Source: Actinobacteria bacterium UBA3028 (lineage in GTDB: Bacteria; Actinomycetota; Actinomycetes; Nanopelagicales; Nanopelagicaceae). From it: DNA of 20,629 bases. Positions 13,837-20,629 of the stretch are shown here, piece after piece. Position 1 is the first letter of the stretch. Every line of letters begins with the position of its first letter. The notes beneath the pieces were generated by a model. That model searched no databases. It was given only the letters and a program-made list of their open reading frames with translations, and had not been told where the DNA came from. Made by a program: the position numbers and the translations under genes. The stretch is from contig DFDL01000038.1 in NCBI GenBank assembly GCA_002367715.1, forward strand, positions 3,917 to 24,545, given 5' to 3'.

Positions 13837-16077
13837 CTACCCCTTATCCAAGAAAGCCGAGCGCTCTTGCGCCCGCAGAAGCTTTACCTGAGCCGCTAGT
13901 TCGCTGTGGGCTTCAAGTTTTGGATCCTGACTTATCAATTTCGTAGCCACTTCTCTTGCTTGATCGATTAAATCTTCATCGCGCAAGACTCGAAGTAAGC
14001 GCAGATGTGACTTTGTTCCGGACTGAGCTCGGCCCAGAACATCGCCCTCTCGCCTTTGATCTAAATCAATTCTCGAAAGTTCAAAGCCATCCAACGTGCC
14101 TGCAACTGCAATTAGTCGAGCCATAGCAGGTGAATCTTGTTCGGCCCCTGATACCAATAAACATAATCCAGGAGTGCTGCCACGTCCTACACGTCCACGT
14201 AGTTGATGCAACTGCGAGACTCCGAAACGATCAGCATCCATGATTACCATCACCGAGGCATTTGCAACATCAACTCCAACTTCAATTACAGTTGTTGAAA
14301 CAAGAACATCGGTCTCACCATTTGCAAATGCACTCATGGTCTCATCCTTTAATTCTGAACTCTGACGACCATGTAGCGGCGCAAGTCGCAAACCCTTTAA
14401 AGCCCCGGTGGCTAACATCGGCGCAAGTACCTCGACGCTAGTCATCTTCGCATCGCCAGCGATTTCATAATTAGAAATCTCATCACTAAATTCTTCATCG
14501 CCCATCAATTTAGCCATTGCGATATCCGCCGCTGAAATCTTTACTTTTGTTGAAGAACCTTCCTCATCGCCACTATCTGAAATTCTTGGCGCCACGATAT
14601 ATGCCTGATGCCCCTTTGCGACCTCCTCTTTGATCCGCTCCCATGCTCGATCCAAAAAATGCGGCTTCTCTCGAACTGGAATTACATGTGTAGTAATTGG
14701 GGAGCGTCCGCCTGGCAGTTCGCGCAGAGTTGAAAGATCTAAGTCACCAAATATCGTCATAGCTACAGTTCTCGGAATTGGCGTTGCCGTCATTACGAGC
14801 AAGTGCGCAGGCTTATCGGCCTTCATCCGCAGCGCATCTCGTTGCTCAACACCGAATCTATGTTGCTCATCTACTACAACTAGCGCCAAGTCATGAAACT
14901 CAACTCCCTCACTTATAAGCGCATGAGTTCCAATAACTAGCCCTGCCTCGCCATTAGCAATTTTGCCTAGCGCTTCACGTCTCTGAGCGGTATTTAGTGA
15001 GCCAGTAAGTAGCGCGATTTGCGTGCCCTCACCCGTTCCTTGCAAAGTCCCAGCATTAGCTAACTCTCCTAGTAATTTTGAAATTGTTTTGAAATGTTGA
15101 ACCGCTAGAACTTCAGTTGGCGCCAAGAGCGCGGCCTGGCCACCAGATTCAATTACAGAGAGCATCGCCCTGAGCGCAATTACCGTCTTTCCTGAACCTA
15201 CTTCACCTTGCAATAACCGATGCATCGGATGTGGCTCCTGCATATCTTTGGAAATCTCTTCATTAATCTCACGCTGTCCATCAGTGAATTCAAATGGTAA
15301 GCGAGATTCAAATGTACTAACTAAGCCATCTGTTGAAATCTTTCTAGGAGTTGCTGTAAGGCTCTTTAATTCAGCACGGCGCTGGGCAAGTAGCAATTGT
15401 AGAAGGATTGCTTCATCGAAGGTTAGACGCTCTCGGGCCAGCTGGGCATCTTCTAGCGATTCGGGTTTATGAATATTTTTAAATGCATCAATTAGGCTTG
15501 GATAATCAAATTGTGTAAGAACTTCGCCAGGCAAATAATCACTCACCTCATCTAGCGAATCCAAAACTAGATCAATGCATTGTGAGATCTTCCAAGATGG
15601 CATCTTTCCACCTGCAGGATAGACCGGTAAAAATTTTCCAGCAAAACCTGCGAGCGCTGAATCAACATCATCACCATCTGGAATTAATTGGTAGTCAGGA
15701 TGCGAGAGTTGGCGTTTGCCATTAAAGGATCCAACTTTTCCGGCAAACATTCCAGTCTTGCCAATCTTTAACTCTTTCTCACGCCAGGGCTGATTGAAGA
15801 AGGTAAGTGACATGACCGCGCTGCCGTCGGTTACATTGACTTCAAGAATATTGCGACCATTTGCCCGCCGTACCTTTACAGCTGCAATCTCTGCTAAAAC
15901 CGTAACTTCATCACCTTCTAGCAACCCTGAGATATCAGAGAACTCGCCACGAACTGCATACCGCCTTGGATAATGGCGCAGCAGGTCTTCAAGGGTCTCC
16001 ATCCCAAAAACCTTCAAAAGGGCGTTGGCGGTGCGGTCGCCGATGATCCCTTTGAGTCGATCTGAGAGTCTTGCCAT
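13837..16077 (-). CDS. recG: ATP-dependent DNA helicase RecG
   Basis: RecG remodels stalled replication forks and migrates branched DNA such as Holliday junctions. The 746-residue protein has an N-terminal wedge/OB-fold region (about 1-200, including GDEVTVLAEIAAVKVRR). The helicase core follows: GEVGSGKT with K297, DEQH at 403-406, MTATPIPRT, then STTVIEVGVDVANAS and QLHQLRGRVGRG of the second RecA-like domain. The C-terminal part has the FELSRIDLDQRREGDVLG region. A 96-residue stretch near 490-550 carries acidic residues and SSTKVKISAAD, somewhat longer than I would expect and possibly an insertion. The ATG lies about 105 bases from the divergent rpmB start, so recG probably has its own promoter and leads the recG-rsmD-coaD run. 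Confidence 0.97.
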   Translation of the reverse strand: MARLSDRLKGIIGDRTANALLKVFGMETLEDLLRHYPRRYAVRGEFSDISGLLEGDEVTVLAEIAAVKVRRANGRNILEVNVTDGSAVMSLTFFNQPWREKELKIGKTGMFAGKVGSFNGKRQLSHPDYQLIPDGDDVDSALAGFAGKFLPVYPAGGKMPSWKISQCIDLVLDSLDEVSDYLPGEVLTQFDYPSLIDAFKNIHKPESLEDAQLARERLTFDEAILLQLLLAQRRAELKSLTATPRKISTDGLVSTFESRLPFEFTDGQREINEEISKDMQEPHPMHRLLQGEVGSGKTVIALRAMLSVIESGGQAALLAPTEVLAVQHFKTISKLLGELANAGTLQGTGEGTQIALLTGSLNTAQRREALGKIANGEAGLVIGTHALISEGVEFHDLALVVVDEQHRFGVEQRDALRMKADKPAHLLVMTATPIPRTVAMTIFGDLDLSTLRELPGGRSPITTHVIPVREKPHFLDRAWERIKEEVAKGHQAYIVAPRISDSGDEEGSSTKVKISAADIAMAKLMGDEEFSDEISNYEIAGDAKMTSVEVLAPMLATGALKGLRLAPLHGRQSSELKDETMSAFANGETDVLVSTTVIEVGVDVANASVMVIMDADRFGVSQLHQLRGRVGRGSTPGLCLLVSGAEQDSPAMARLIAVAGTLDGFELSRIDLDQRREGDVLGRAQSGTKSHLRLLRVLRDEDLIDQAREVATKLISQDPKLEAHSELAAQVKLLRAQERSAFLDKG

Positions 16078-16129
16078 AGGGCTATCTTCTCGCGTGGATT
16101 AGCCAATCTCCGTGTAGACGGGGTAATCT

Positions 16130-16157
16130 TTGCGACTTATTGCGAAACCCGTAATTT
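16130..16157 (+). promoter_or_regulatory. Possible rpmB promoter
   Basis: TTGCGA (16130-16135) and TAATTT (16152-16157) are 16 bases apart, resembling -35 and -10 elements. Transcription would begin near 16164, giving a very short leader that starts just before the ribosome binding site. The recG-rpmB gap is divergent and must hold promoters in both directions. Confidence 0.35.
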
Positions 16158-16168
16158 AAATTGATTCA

Positions 16169-16174
16169 AGGGAG
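16169..16174 (+). promoter_or_regulatory. Ribosome binding site deciding the rpmB start
   Basis: AGGGAG lies seven bases before the GTG at 16182. It falls inside the longer reading from the TTG at 16161, which therefore has no ribosome binding site of its own. Confidence 0.65.
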
Positions 16175-16181
16175 TAAATCC

Positions 16182-16367
16182 GTGTCCTCAAACTGCGATA
16201 TCTGCGGCAAAGGTCCTAGCTTCGGCAACAAGGTCTCCCACTCAATGCGCAAGACCCGTCGTCGCTGGAATCCAAATATCCAACGCGTACGTACTCTTGT
16301 TGGCGGAACACCAAAGCGTCAGAACGTCTGTGCATCTTGCCTGAAGGCTGGAAAAGTTACTCGCTAA
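16182..16367 (+). CDS. rpmB: Large ribosomal subunit protein bL28, zinc-binding form
   Basis: This 50S ribosomal protein has 61 residues from the GTG at 16182 (SSNCDICGKGPSFGNKVSH onward). NCDIC near the start and VCASC near the end give four cysteines, the C+ zinc-binding version. RKTRRRWNPNIQRVR and VGGTPKR are standard L28 segments. A TTG at 16161 would add seven residues, but the AGGGAG site and homologue starts favour 16182. It is one of two plus-strand genes. It is divergent from recG, and thiL ends 27 bases past its stop, so the two converge. Seven T residues follow the stop without a clear hairpin. Confidence 0.95.
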   Translation: MSSNCDICGKGPSFGNKVSHSMRKTRRRWNPNIQRVRTLVGGTPKRQNVCASCLKAGKVTR

Positions 16368-16394
16368 TTTTTTTCTAGCTCTCCTGTAATTTCG

Positions 16395-17330
16395 TTAAAA
16401 GTGCTTAAAACCCTCAGACTTTAAATCGGGTAACCCCTGCACCGTTACGCCTAAATCTGATTCAACTACTCCAATCACAATTGCCCCCTCTGGGATTTTC
16501 ACACAAGTTGTTGCAACAAATACATGATCCTCGCCGCCCGAGAGAATCCACTGCCAGACATCAACCTTTAGTTCTGCTGCCAGATCTGAGAGTTCACTAA
16601 AACCGGGCGCCTCTGATATCAATTTCGAATCCAATTTAATACTTACCTTTGAAGCATCTGCTATGTGTTTTAATTCAGAGATTAGACCATCGCTCACATC
16701 GCACATAGCGTTAACTAAATAATTTGGATTATTGATTGCTGTAAAGTTTATGGCCATTTCATAATCTAAAACTGGTCGCTTATGGGCAGATATAAACTTC
16801 GAGCTAGTTAGCCCCATCTCTAACTGCTTTAATCCAGCAGCAGATTTTCCTGGAAGGCTAGAGATAATTACTTTATCTCCGAGCTTTGCGCCAGATCTCA
16901 TTATTGGAATTTGAACCTCGCCAAAGACTGAGATCGAGATTACAAGATGCGACGAGCTTGAAATATCACCGCCGATTACGCCAGCCCCAACAAGATCTGC
17001 CTCACCTTTAATTCCGTGAGCCAACTCTTGAATCTCGGCAATAGTAAAACCTTTCGGCAAGCCAGCACTTACAAGTAAATACTTAGGCAATCCTCCCATG
17101 GCAAAAATATCTGCAAAATTTGCGGCGCTAACTTTCGCGCCAATCTCACGCAGAGTTGACCACTCGCGCTTGAAGTGAACTCCCTCAACTGCCATGTCAC
17201 TTGCCATTACCAAATTTTGTGAAGGGCTCTGCACAACTGCGCCATCATCACCAATCCCAACCAGCAGATTGGGGTCCTCAACTGCAAAGATCTCTTTTAG
17301 CGTGGCTATTAACTCAGCTTCGCTAGCCAT
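16395..17330 (-). CDS. thiL: Thiamine-monophosphate kinase
   Basis: ThiL phosphorylates thiamine monophosphate to the cofactor thiamine pyrophosphate. The 311 residues follow the PurM/AIR synthase-like fold: VGIGDDGAVV (from 24), DMAVEGVHF (D45, H52), SAANFADIFAMGG (N71, D74), GVIGGDISSSS (from 117), MCDVSDGL (from 209) and LSGGEDHVF (from 264). These acidic residues bind magnesium and ATP. The ATG is the only start after an in-frame stop at 17343-17345; GGAG lies close upstream, and AAGGG a little further. It converges with rpmB and is divergent from the Lrp-type gene, so it stands as a single-gene unit. Confidence 0.96.
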   Translation of the reverse strand: MASEAELIATLKEIFAVEDPNLLVGIGDDGAVVQSPSQNLVMASDMAVEGVHFKREWSTLREIGAKVSAANFADIFAMGGLPKYLLVSAGLPKGFTIAEIQELAHGIKGEADLVGAGVIGGDISSSSHLVISISVFGEVQIPIMRSGAKLGDKVIISSLPGKSAAGLKQLEMGLTSSKFISAHKRPVLDYEMAINFTAINNPNYLVNAMCDVSDGLISELKHIADASKVSIKLDSKLISEAPGFSELSDLAAELKVDVWQWILSGGEDHVFVATTCVKIPEGAIVIGVVESDLGVTVQGLPDLKSEGFKHF

Positions 17331-17400
17331 ATCTCCACCCTTTCATAAGTTCGGTCCAGCGTTGAATCCCAAACCAACTCTAGAGGCGGTAGCCTTTAAC

Positions 17401-17436
17401 TCTGCAATCACGACGCTGTGGAGCGCAGAATTTTTT
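17401..17436 (+). other. Hairpin with T-tract before the Lrp-type gene
   Basis: TCTGC (17401-17405) pairs with GCAGA (17425-17429), with an inner CAC/GTG pair (17409-17411 and 17418-17420), followed by six T residues (17431-17436). It looks like a weak intrinsic terminator or leader attenuator on the plus strand, ten bases before the ribosome binding site. The stem is short, so function is doubtful. Confidence 0.25.
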
Positions 17437-17446
17437 GAGAGTATTT

Positions 17447-17451
17447 AGGAG
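17447..17451 (+). promoter_or_regulatory. Ribosome binding site of the Lrp-type gene
   Basis: AGGAG lies seven bases before the ATG at 17459. It decides against the upstream in-frame TTG at 17435. Confidence 0.65.
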
Positions 17452-17458
17452 TAATGCG

Positions 17459-17695
17459 ATGTCTGTTCAAGTTTATATTTTAATCCAAACCGAAGTTGGC
17501 AAGGCCTCTAGCGTTGCAACTGCCGTCTCTAAGATCCCAGGCGTCACCTTGGCTGAGGGCGTGACTGGTCCATACGATGTGATTATGCGAGCTGAAGCTC
17601 CAAGTATGGAAGATCTGGGGCGCGTGATCTTGGCAAAGGTTCAAGCCGTTGCCGGAATTACTCGTACCTTAACTTGCCCGGTGACAACTTACTAA
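17459..17695 (+). CDS. Stand-alone Lrp/AsnC ligand-binding (RAM) domain protein
   Basis: The 78-residue protein consists only of the alpha-beta effector-binding domain of Lrp/AsnC regulators (VQVYILIQTEVGKASSVATA, GVTGPYDVIMRAEA, ITRTLTCPV). It has no DNA-binding helix-turn-helix. Such small proteins next to thiL or ddl are common in actinobacteria; they form oligomers and may bind amino acids, but their targets are not known to me. The ATG at 17459 is preceded by AGGAG. The gene ends twelve bases before the ddl stop, so the two converge across a 10-base tandem duplication. Family assignment is firm, function is not. Confidence 0.92.
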   Translation: MSVQVYILIQTEVGKASSVATAVSKIPGVTLAEGVTGPYDVIMRAEAPSMEDLGRVILAKVQAVAGITRTLTCPVTTY

Positions 17696-17708
17696 GTTTT
17701 ACTAAGTT
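17689..17708. repeat. Perfect tandem 10-base duplication between converging stops
   Basis: TTACTAAGTT occurs twice in a row (17689-17698, 17699-17708). The first copy contains the stop of the Lrp-type gene and the second reaches into the ddl stop. The first copy also belongs to AACTTACTAAGTT (17686-17698), an inverted repeat around a single base. No U-tract typical of a terminator is seen. Confidence 0.6.
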
Positions 17709-18744
17709 AGCGCATTACATTTAATGGTCGCGCAATAGCCGATTCAATCAAGTTGGTAATTAAATCTTTGTAGCTAATACCCCCCACCTCCCACAACTTT
17801 GCGAAGACTGATGTGGAGGTAAATCCTGGCATCGTATTTATCTCATTTATTATTATCTTTGATCCAGTGTAGAAGAAGTCGACTCGAGCAAGTCCTTCAC
17901 AGCCCAGCGCATCAAATGCCATGGTTGCAAAGTTTGCGATCTCTTCTTGTACTCCAAATTCAAGTTTCGCCGGAACAATAACCTGAGTTGAATCATCCAA
18001 GTACTTAGCTTCGAAGTCATAGAATTCATGGTCACCAACTATTTTAATCTCTCCAACTGGTGAGGCAACAGCCACACCATTTAACTGCAAGACCGCGCAC
18101 TCTATCTCGCGACCAATAATTGCGCTCTCAACTAGAACTTTGGTGTCAAATTGCAGAGCAAAGTTAATCGCAACTTTTAACTCTTTCACGTTCTTTACCT
18201 TGCTAGTTCCGCGACTAGAACCACTTCGCGCTGGTTTTACAAAGAGTGGCTTTCCAAATTCAGTAGCTTTTGCAAGGATTCGATCCTGATCAATCTGCCA
18301 ATCGCTCTCGTTGATAACCATTCCGGGTGCTACTTCTAAGCCATGTGCCTGGAAGATTGGTTTGGCGAAAGATTTATCCATTCCAACTGCGCTGGCTAAA
18401 ACTCCTGAACCTACATATTTAATTCCCGCCATCTCGCACTGCCCTTGAAATGTTCCATCCTCACCGTATGGTCCATGAAGGACCGGAAAGAGTAGATCAA
18501 CGCCTAGCTCTGCGATATTTGTTTCAGGTAGCTCCTCTGAAATCTCGGGTAGCTTCTCGCCTTCAATCGTTAGCTGATAATTTTCAGGTGGAAGAACCCA
18601 CTTTCCCGACTTGGTAATTCCAATCAACTTAGCCTCGTACTTGCTTGTATCTATTGCAGATAAGACTCCGGCAGCCGATATACATGAGATTTCGTGCTCA
18701 CTCGACTTTCCACCACAGACAATTCCTACTTTAATTTTCGCCAT
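17707..18744 (-). CDS. ddl: D-alanine--D-alanine ligase
   Basis: Ddl joins two D-alanines with ATP to make the dipeptide of the peptidoglycan stem, in the cytoplasm. The 345 residues form an ATP-grasp enzyme: GGKSSEHEIS (11-20, with catalytic E16), FPVLHGPYGEDGTFQG (86-101), LFVKPARSGSSRG (167-179), FYDFEAKY (241-248) and NEINTMPGFT (300-309), the last two being metal and substrate loops. Tyrosine in FYDFEAKY fits the D-Ala-D-Ala form rather than the D-Ala-D-Lac enzymes of vancomycin resistance. The ATG shares one base with the gpsA stop (TAATG), so they are coupled. Confidence 0.97.
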   Translation of the reverse strand: MAKIKVGIVCGGKSSEHEISCISAAGVLSAIDTSKYEAKLIGITKSGKWVLPPENYQLTIEGEKLPEISEELPETNIAELGVDLLFPVLHGPYGEDGTFQGQCEMAGIKYVGSGVLASAVGMDKSFAKPIFQAHGLEVAPGMVINESDWQIDQDRILAKATEFGKPLFVKPARSGSSRGTSKVKNVKELKVAINFALQFDTKVLVESAIIGREIECAVLQLNGVAVASPVGEIKIVGDHEFYDFEAKYLDDSTQVIVPAKLEFGVQEEIANFATMAFDALGCEGLARVDFFYTGSKIIINEINTMPGFTSTSVFAKLWEVGGISYKDLITNLIESAIARPLNVMR

Positions 18745-19742
18745 TACAACTCAGCAGCCATGCTTACCGTCATTAGGCGATCCATAGCGGCACTCGGTGA
18801 GATTCGCCCGCCAACTACATCTGATACAACTTCGATGATTGGTACTTCTACGCCAACTCGGTGTGCGAGTTCTAAGATTGCTGGCGCTGAAGCCACGCCT
18901 TCAACTGTCTTTGCAACTTCAATACGTGCTTGTGTCATATTGCCGCTGCGACCTAGCGCCTCACCAAATGTTCGGTTGCGTGAAAGCCCAGAGCCACATG
19001 AGGCAACAAGATCTCCCATTCCAGCCAGACCAAGGAAGGTAAGTGGGTTTGCGCCATATCCACCACCGAACCTTGCAACTTCACTTAGCCCTCGGGTAAT
19101 AATCATCGCTTGAGTATTTTCACCAAGCTCTAAACCAATTGCCATACCAACTGCTAAGGCAATTACGCTCTTTGCTGCTCCGGCAAGCTCGCACCCAGTT
19201 AAATCTTTTGATGGATAAACACGGAAGTATGGTGTTGTAAAGGCTTCAATCATCATCTCTGAAATTTCTGGATTGGGTGAAGCTGCAACAGCGCCAGCGG
19301 GTTGGCGCAGCGATAGCTCACCAGCAAGATTTGGACCAGTAATCAGACCAACCTGGTCTTTTGAAATTCCTAAAACTTGTGTCACCACTTCAGTCATGCG
19401 AAGTTGTGAATTCGCCTCAATACCTTTTAGCGTACTAAAAATTGGTTTACTTCTTGGAAAGTCATCTGCCCATTCGGTTATATTTTCTCGAAGGGATTGA
19501 GCTGGGATCGCCAAAACTATTGTGCCGCCAAAGTTAAAAGCCTCTTGGATATCTGATGTCGCCCGAAGTTCATCTGGCAGAGTGATCCCTGGTAGATACT
19601 TATAGTTAGCCTTCTTACTATTTATCTCACTAACTACATCTAAATTTCTACCCCAAATTAAAACTTCTTTTCCGGCATCGCAGAGAACTTGTGAGAGCGT
19701 ACTTCCCCAAGCACCAGATCCAAGAACTGTAACTTTTGGCAT
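18744..19742 (-). CDS. gpsA: NAD(P)-dependent glycerol-3-phosphate dehydrogenase
   Basis: GpsA reduces dihydroxyacetone phosphate to sn-glycerol-3-phosphate, the backbone for phospholipids. The 332 residues start with the dinucleotide-binding motif VLGSGAWGSTLSQVL (from 6). The catalytic lysines K106 (STLKGIE) and K191 (LAGAAKSVIALAVG) and the substrate-binding GLAGMGDLVASC (238-249) followed by R255-N256 are present. It starts four bases after plsC and shares one base with ddl, giving a plsC-gpsA-ddl run; its product is the likely source of the glycerol-phosphate used in phospholipid synthesis. Confidence 0.97.
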   Translation of the reverse strand: MPKVTVLGSGAWGSTLSQVLCDAGKEVLIWGRNLDVVSEINSKKANYKYLPGITLPDELRATSDIQEAFNFGGTIVLAIPAQSLRENITEWADDFPRSKPIFSTLKGIEANSQLRMTEVVTQVLGISKDQVGLITGPNLAGELSLRQPAGAVAASPNPEISEMMIEAFTTPYFRVYPSKDLTGCELAGAAKSVIALAVGMAIGLELGENTQAMIITRGLSEVARFGGGYGANPLTFLGLAGMGDLVASCGSGLSRNRTFGEALGRSGNMTQARIEVAKTVEGVASAPAILELAHRVGVEVPIIEVVSDVVGGRISPSAAMDRLMTVSMAAEL

Positions 19743-19746
19743 TTAG

Positions 19747-20511
19747 CTAAACCTTCTTCTTCTTGAAATTTCCAACCTTAGGCAGGTCGGAGTTGTGGGG
19801 ATCAAATATTTCATCAGGTGCGCATTCTCCCCTAATTTCCGCCAACAATTTGGTAATTTCTGCCATTGCGTAGGCAGTCGCCTGCGTAAGAACGGCTTGA
19901 TCCCCCTCTTTCCCATACCATTTACTAAAATCCAGTGGTGTACCCGCAAGAAATGTAACCCTGCTCCGTCGCCAGAAACGTAGCTTCTTAGAGTAGGGCG
20001 CCAACGAATTTTGGTCTCCCCACTGCGCTACTGGGATAACTGGAACTTTGCTTAAAATTGCCAACCTTGCAATCCCAGTTTTAGCGACCATGGGCCATAG
20101 GTTCTGATCTCTGGTAAGAGTTCCTTCAGGATAGATACCGACACAATGTCCAGCCTTCAACAAATCCAGAGCGCTATCGAGCGCATGAGAAGCTCGATCC
20201 GACTCTCTTGCTACCGGAATTTGTCCCGCGCTTGCTATTATCCTTCCGATAACAGGAACTTTAAAGACCGACTCCTTACCTAGAAATCGAACCGCGCGGC
20301 CATTTGCATATAGAAAATGGGCCAATACAAGGGCATCCAAGTAAGAGAGATGGTTTGAGATAACAATTACTGGGCCACTCTTTGGTAAATTTTCAACACC
20401 CTTCCAACTCCGCTTAGTCAGAAATTTAAGAATTGGAATTACTAAGGACGCTCCGAACCGAAAGGCGCGGTTGGTCCCAAGTGGATATCCGCTAGGTGGT
20501 TCAAAATGCAT
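19747..20511 (-). CDS. plsC: 1-acyl-sn-glycerol-3-phosphate acyltransferase (PlsC family)
   Basis: PlsC-type enzymes add the second acyl chain to lysophosphatidic acid, giving phosphatidic acid at the inner membrane. The 254 residues hold the catalytic NHLSYLD (H54 and D59, the HX4D motif), RFLGKESVFKVPVIGRI (75-91), and YPEGTLTRD with E129-G130-T131, which binds the phosphate. Hydrophobic ASLVIPILKFL (21-31) precedes the catalytic domain and may touch the membrane. The family also contains acyltransferases of other acceptors, so the exact substrate is not proven. The start ATG is weakly supported by AGGA seven bases upstream. It begins 25 bases past the hupB terminator stem and leads the plsC-gpsA-ddl unit. 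Confidence 0.9.
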   Translation of the reverse strand: MHFEPPSGYPLGTNRAFRFGASLVIPILKFLTKRSWKGVENLPKSGPVIVISNHLSYLDALVLAHFLYANGRAVRFLGKESVFKVPVIGRIIASAGQIPVARESDRASHALDSALDLLKAGHCVGIYPEGTLTRDQNLWPMVAKTGIARLAILSKVPVIPVAQWGDQNSLAPYSKKLRFWRRSRVTFLAGTPLDFSKWYGKEGDQAVLTQATAYAMAEITKLLAEIRGECAPDEIFDPHNSDLPKVGNFKKKKV

Positions 20512-20532
20512 TAGTCCATCCTAATTCCTCAT

Positions 20533-20566
20533 AAAAAAAGAGGGAACCATCTCTGGCTCCCTCTTT
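20533..20566 (-). terminator. Rho-independent terminator of the HU gene
   Basis: On the minus strand a stem of AAAGAGGGAGCCA with TGGTTCCCTCTTT (one G-U pair) closes a GAGA tetraloop of the GNRA type and runs into seven T residues. It begins about 15 bases after the stop of the gene at the right edge. On the plus strand a run of T after 20570 could make it bidirectional, but no plus-strand gene enters it here. Confidence 0.9.
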
Positions 20567-20581
20567 AACCTTTTTTTACAA

Positions 20582-20629
20582 TTACTTGCGCTTTGCCTTC
20601 TTAGCTGCTGGCTTCTTCTTAGCCGCTGG
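20582..20629 (-). CDS. hupB: C-terminal tail of a probable HU-family protein (HupB), partial
   Basis: Only the last 15 codons before the TAA at 20582-20584 are visible: PAAKKKPAAKKAKRK, with no other recognisable motif. Such alanine/proline/lysine tails are the histone-H1-like extension of actinobacterial HU proteins, which bind and compact DNA. In mycobacteria hupB lies close upstream of gpsA and ddl in the same orientation, which supports the call. A strong terminator follows the stop. Another lysine-rich tail, such as that of a ribosomal or topoisomerase protein, cannot be excluded from so short a fragment. Confidence 0.7.
   Translation of the reverse strand, partial: PAAKKKPAAKKAKRK

Noticed and set aside
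16368..16394. Intrinsic terminator between rpmB and thiL
   Set aside because: There is a run of seven T after the rpmB stop, but I could not find a stable stem ahead of it.
1..20629. An undescribed multi-gene system, mobile element, CRISPR array or tRNA
   Set aside because: Every gene but the Lrp-domain and DivIVA-like proteins has a well-known role and the order is conserved in actinobacteria. I found no transposase, spaced direct repeats, terminal inverted repeats or cloverleaf-type sequence.

Overview
The window is a dense, fully annotatable stretch of core chromosome from an actinobacterium of moderate GC, visibly below that of Streptomyces or Mycobacterium. The small intergenic gaps and short overlaps suggest a streamlined lineage such as the freshwater acI/Nanopelagicales group. 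That placement is an inference from gene order, protein flavour and compactness; no rRNA is present to confirm it. Seventeen of the nineteen protein genes lie on the minus strand and read right to left; only rpmB (L28) and a stand-alone Lrp/AsnC-type domain gene are on the plus strand.

In minus-strand transcription order, the right end holds the lysine-rich C-terminal tail of a probable HU protein (hupB) and its strong terminator. Next come plsC, gpsA and ddl, covering phospholipid acyl transfer, glycerol-3-phosphate supply and the cell-wall dipeptide. The Lrp-type gene converges on ddl. thiL (thiamine pyrophosphate synthesis) follows, with rpmB divergent from recG. Then a tight run recG-rsmD-coaD-divIVA-like-yceD(DUF177)-rpmF-rnc-mutM-smc-ftsY mixes DNA repair, RNA maturation, CoA synthesis, a septation-type coiled-coil protein and chromosome condensation. 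At the left end amtB-glnB-glnD form an ammonium uptake and PII signalling unit placed between the two signal-recognition-particle GTPases, ftsY and ffh. ffh is cut by the window edge.

This order is close to the hupB..gpsA-ddlA..thiL..recG..rsmD-coaD and Rv2927c-Rv2926c-rnc-fpg..smc-ftsY-amt-glnB-glnD..ffh order I recall from Mycobacterium tuberculosis, but compacted: several genes that sit between these in mycobacteria are absent here. The genes work as conserved housekeeping modules: PII (GlnB) gates AmtB and is modified by GlnD; FtsY docks Ffh; YceD, L32, RNase III and RsmD all concern ribosome production.

I see no mobile element, CRISPR array, defence system, tRNA, rRNA or unknown multi-gene system. 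The points worth a second look are small. They are a set of GTTAC/ATTAC motifs upstream of amtB that resembles a GlnR-type operator, several palindromes in leader regions, a minimal FtsY lacking its acidic domain, and start codons that need correction for rpmF, rpmB, the Lrp-type gene and possibly rnc. No gap between genes exceeds about 130 bases.
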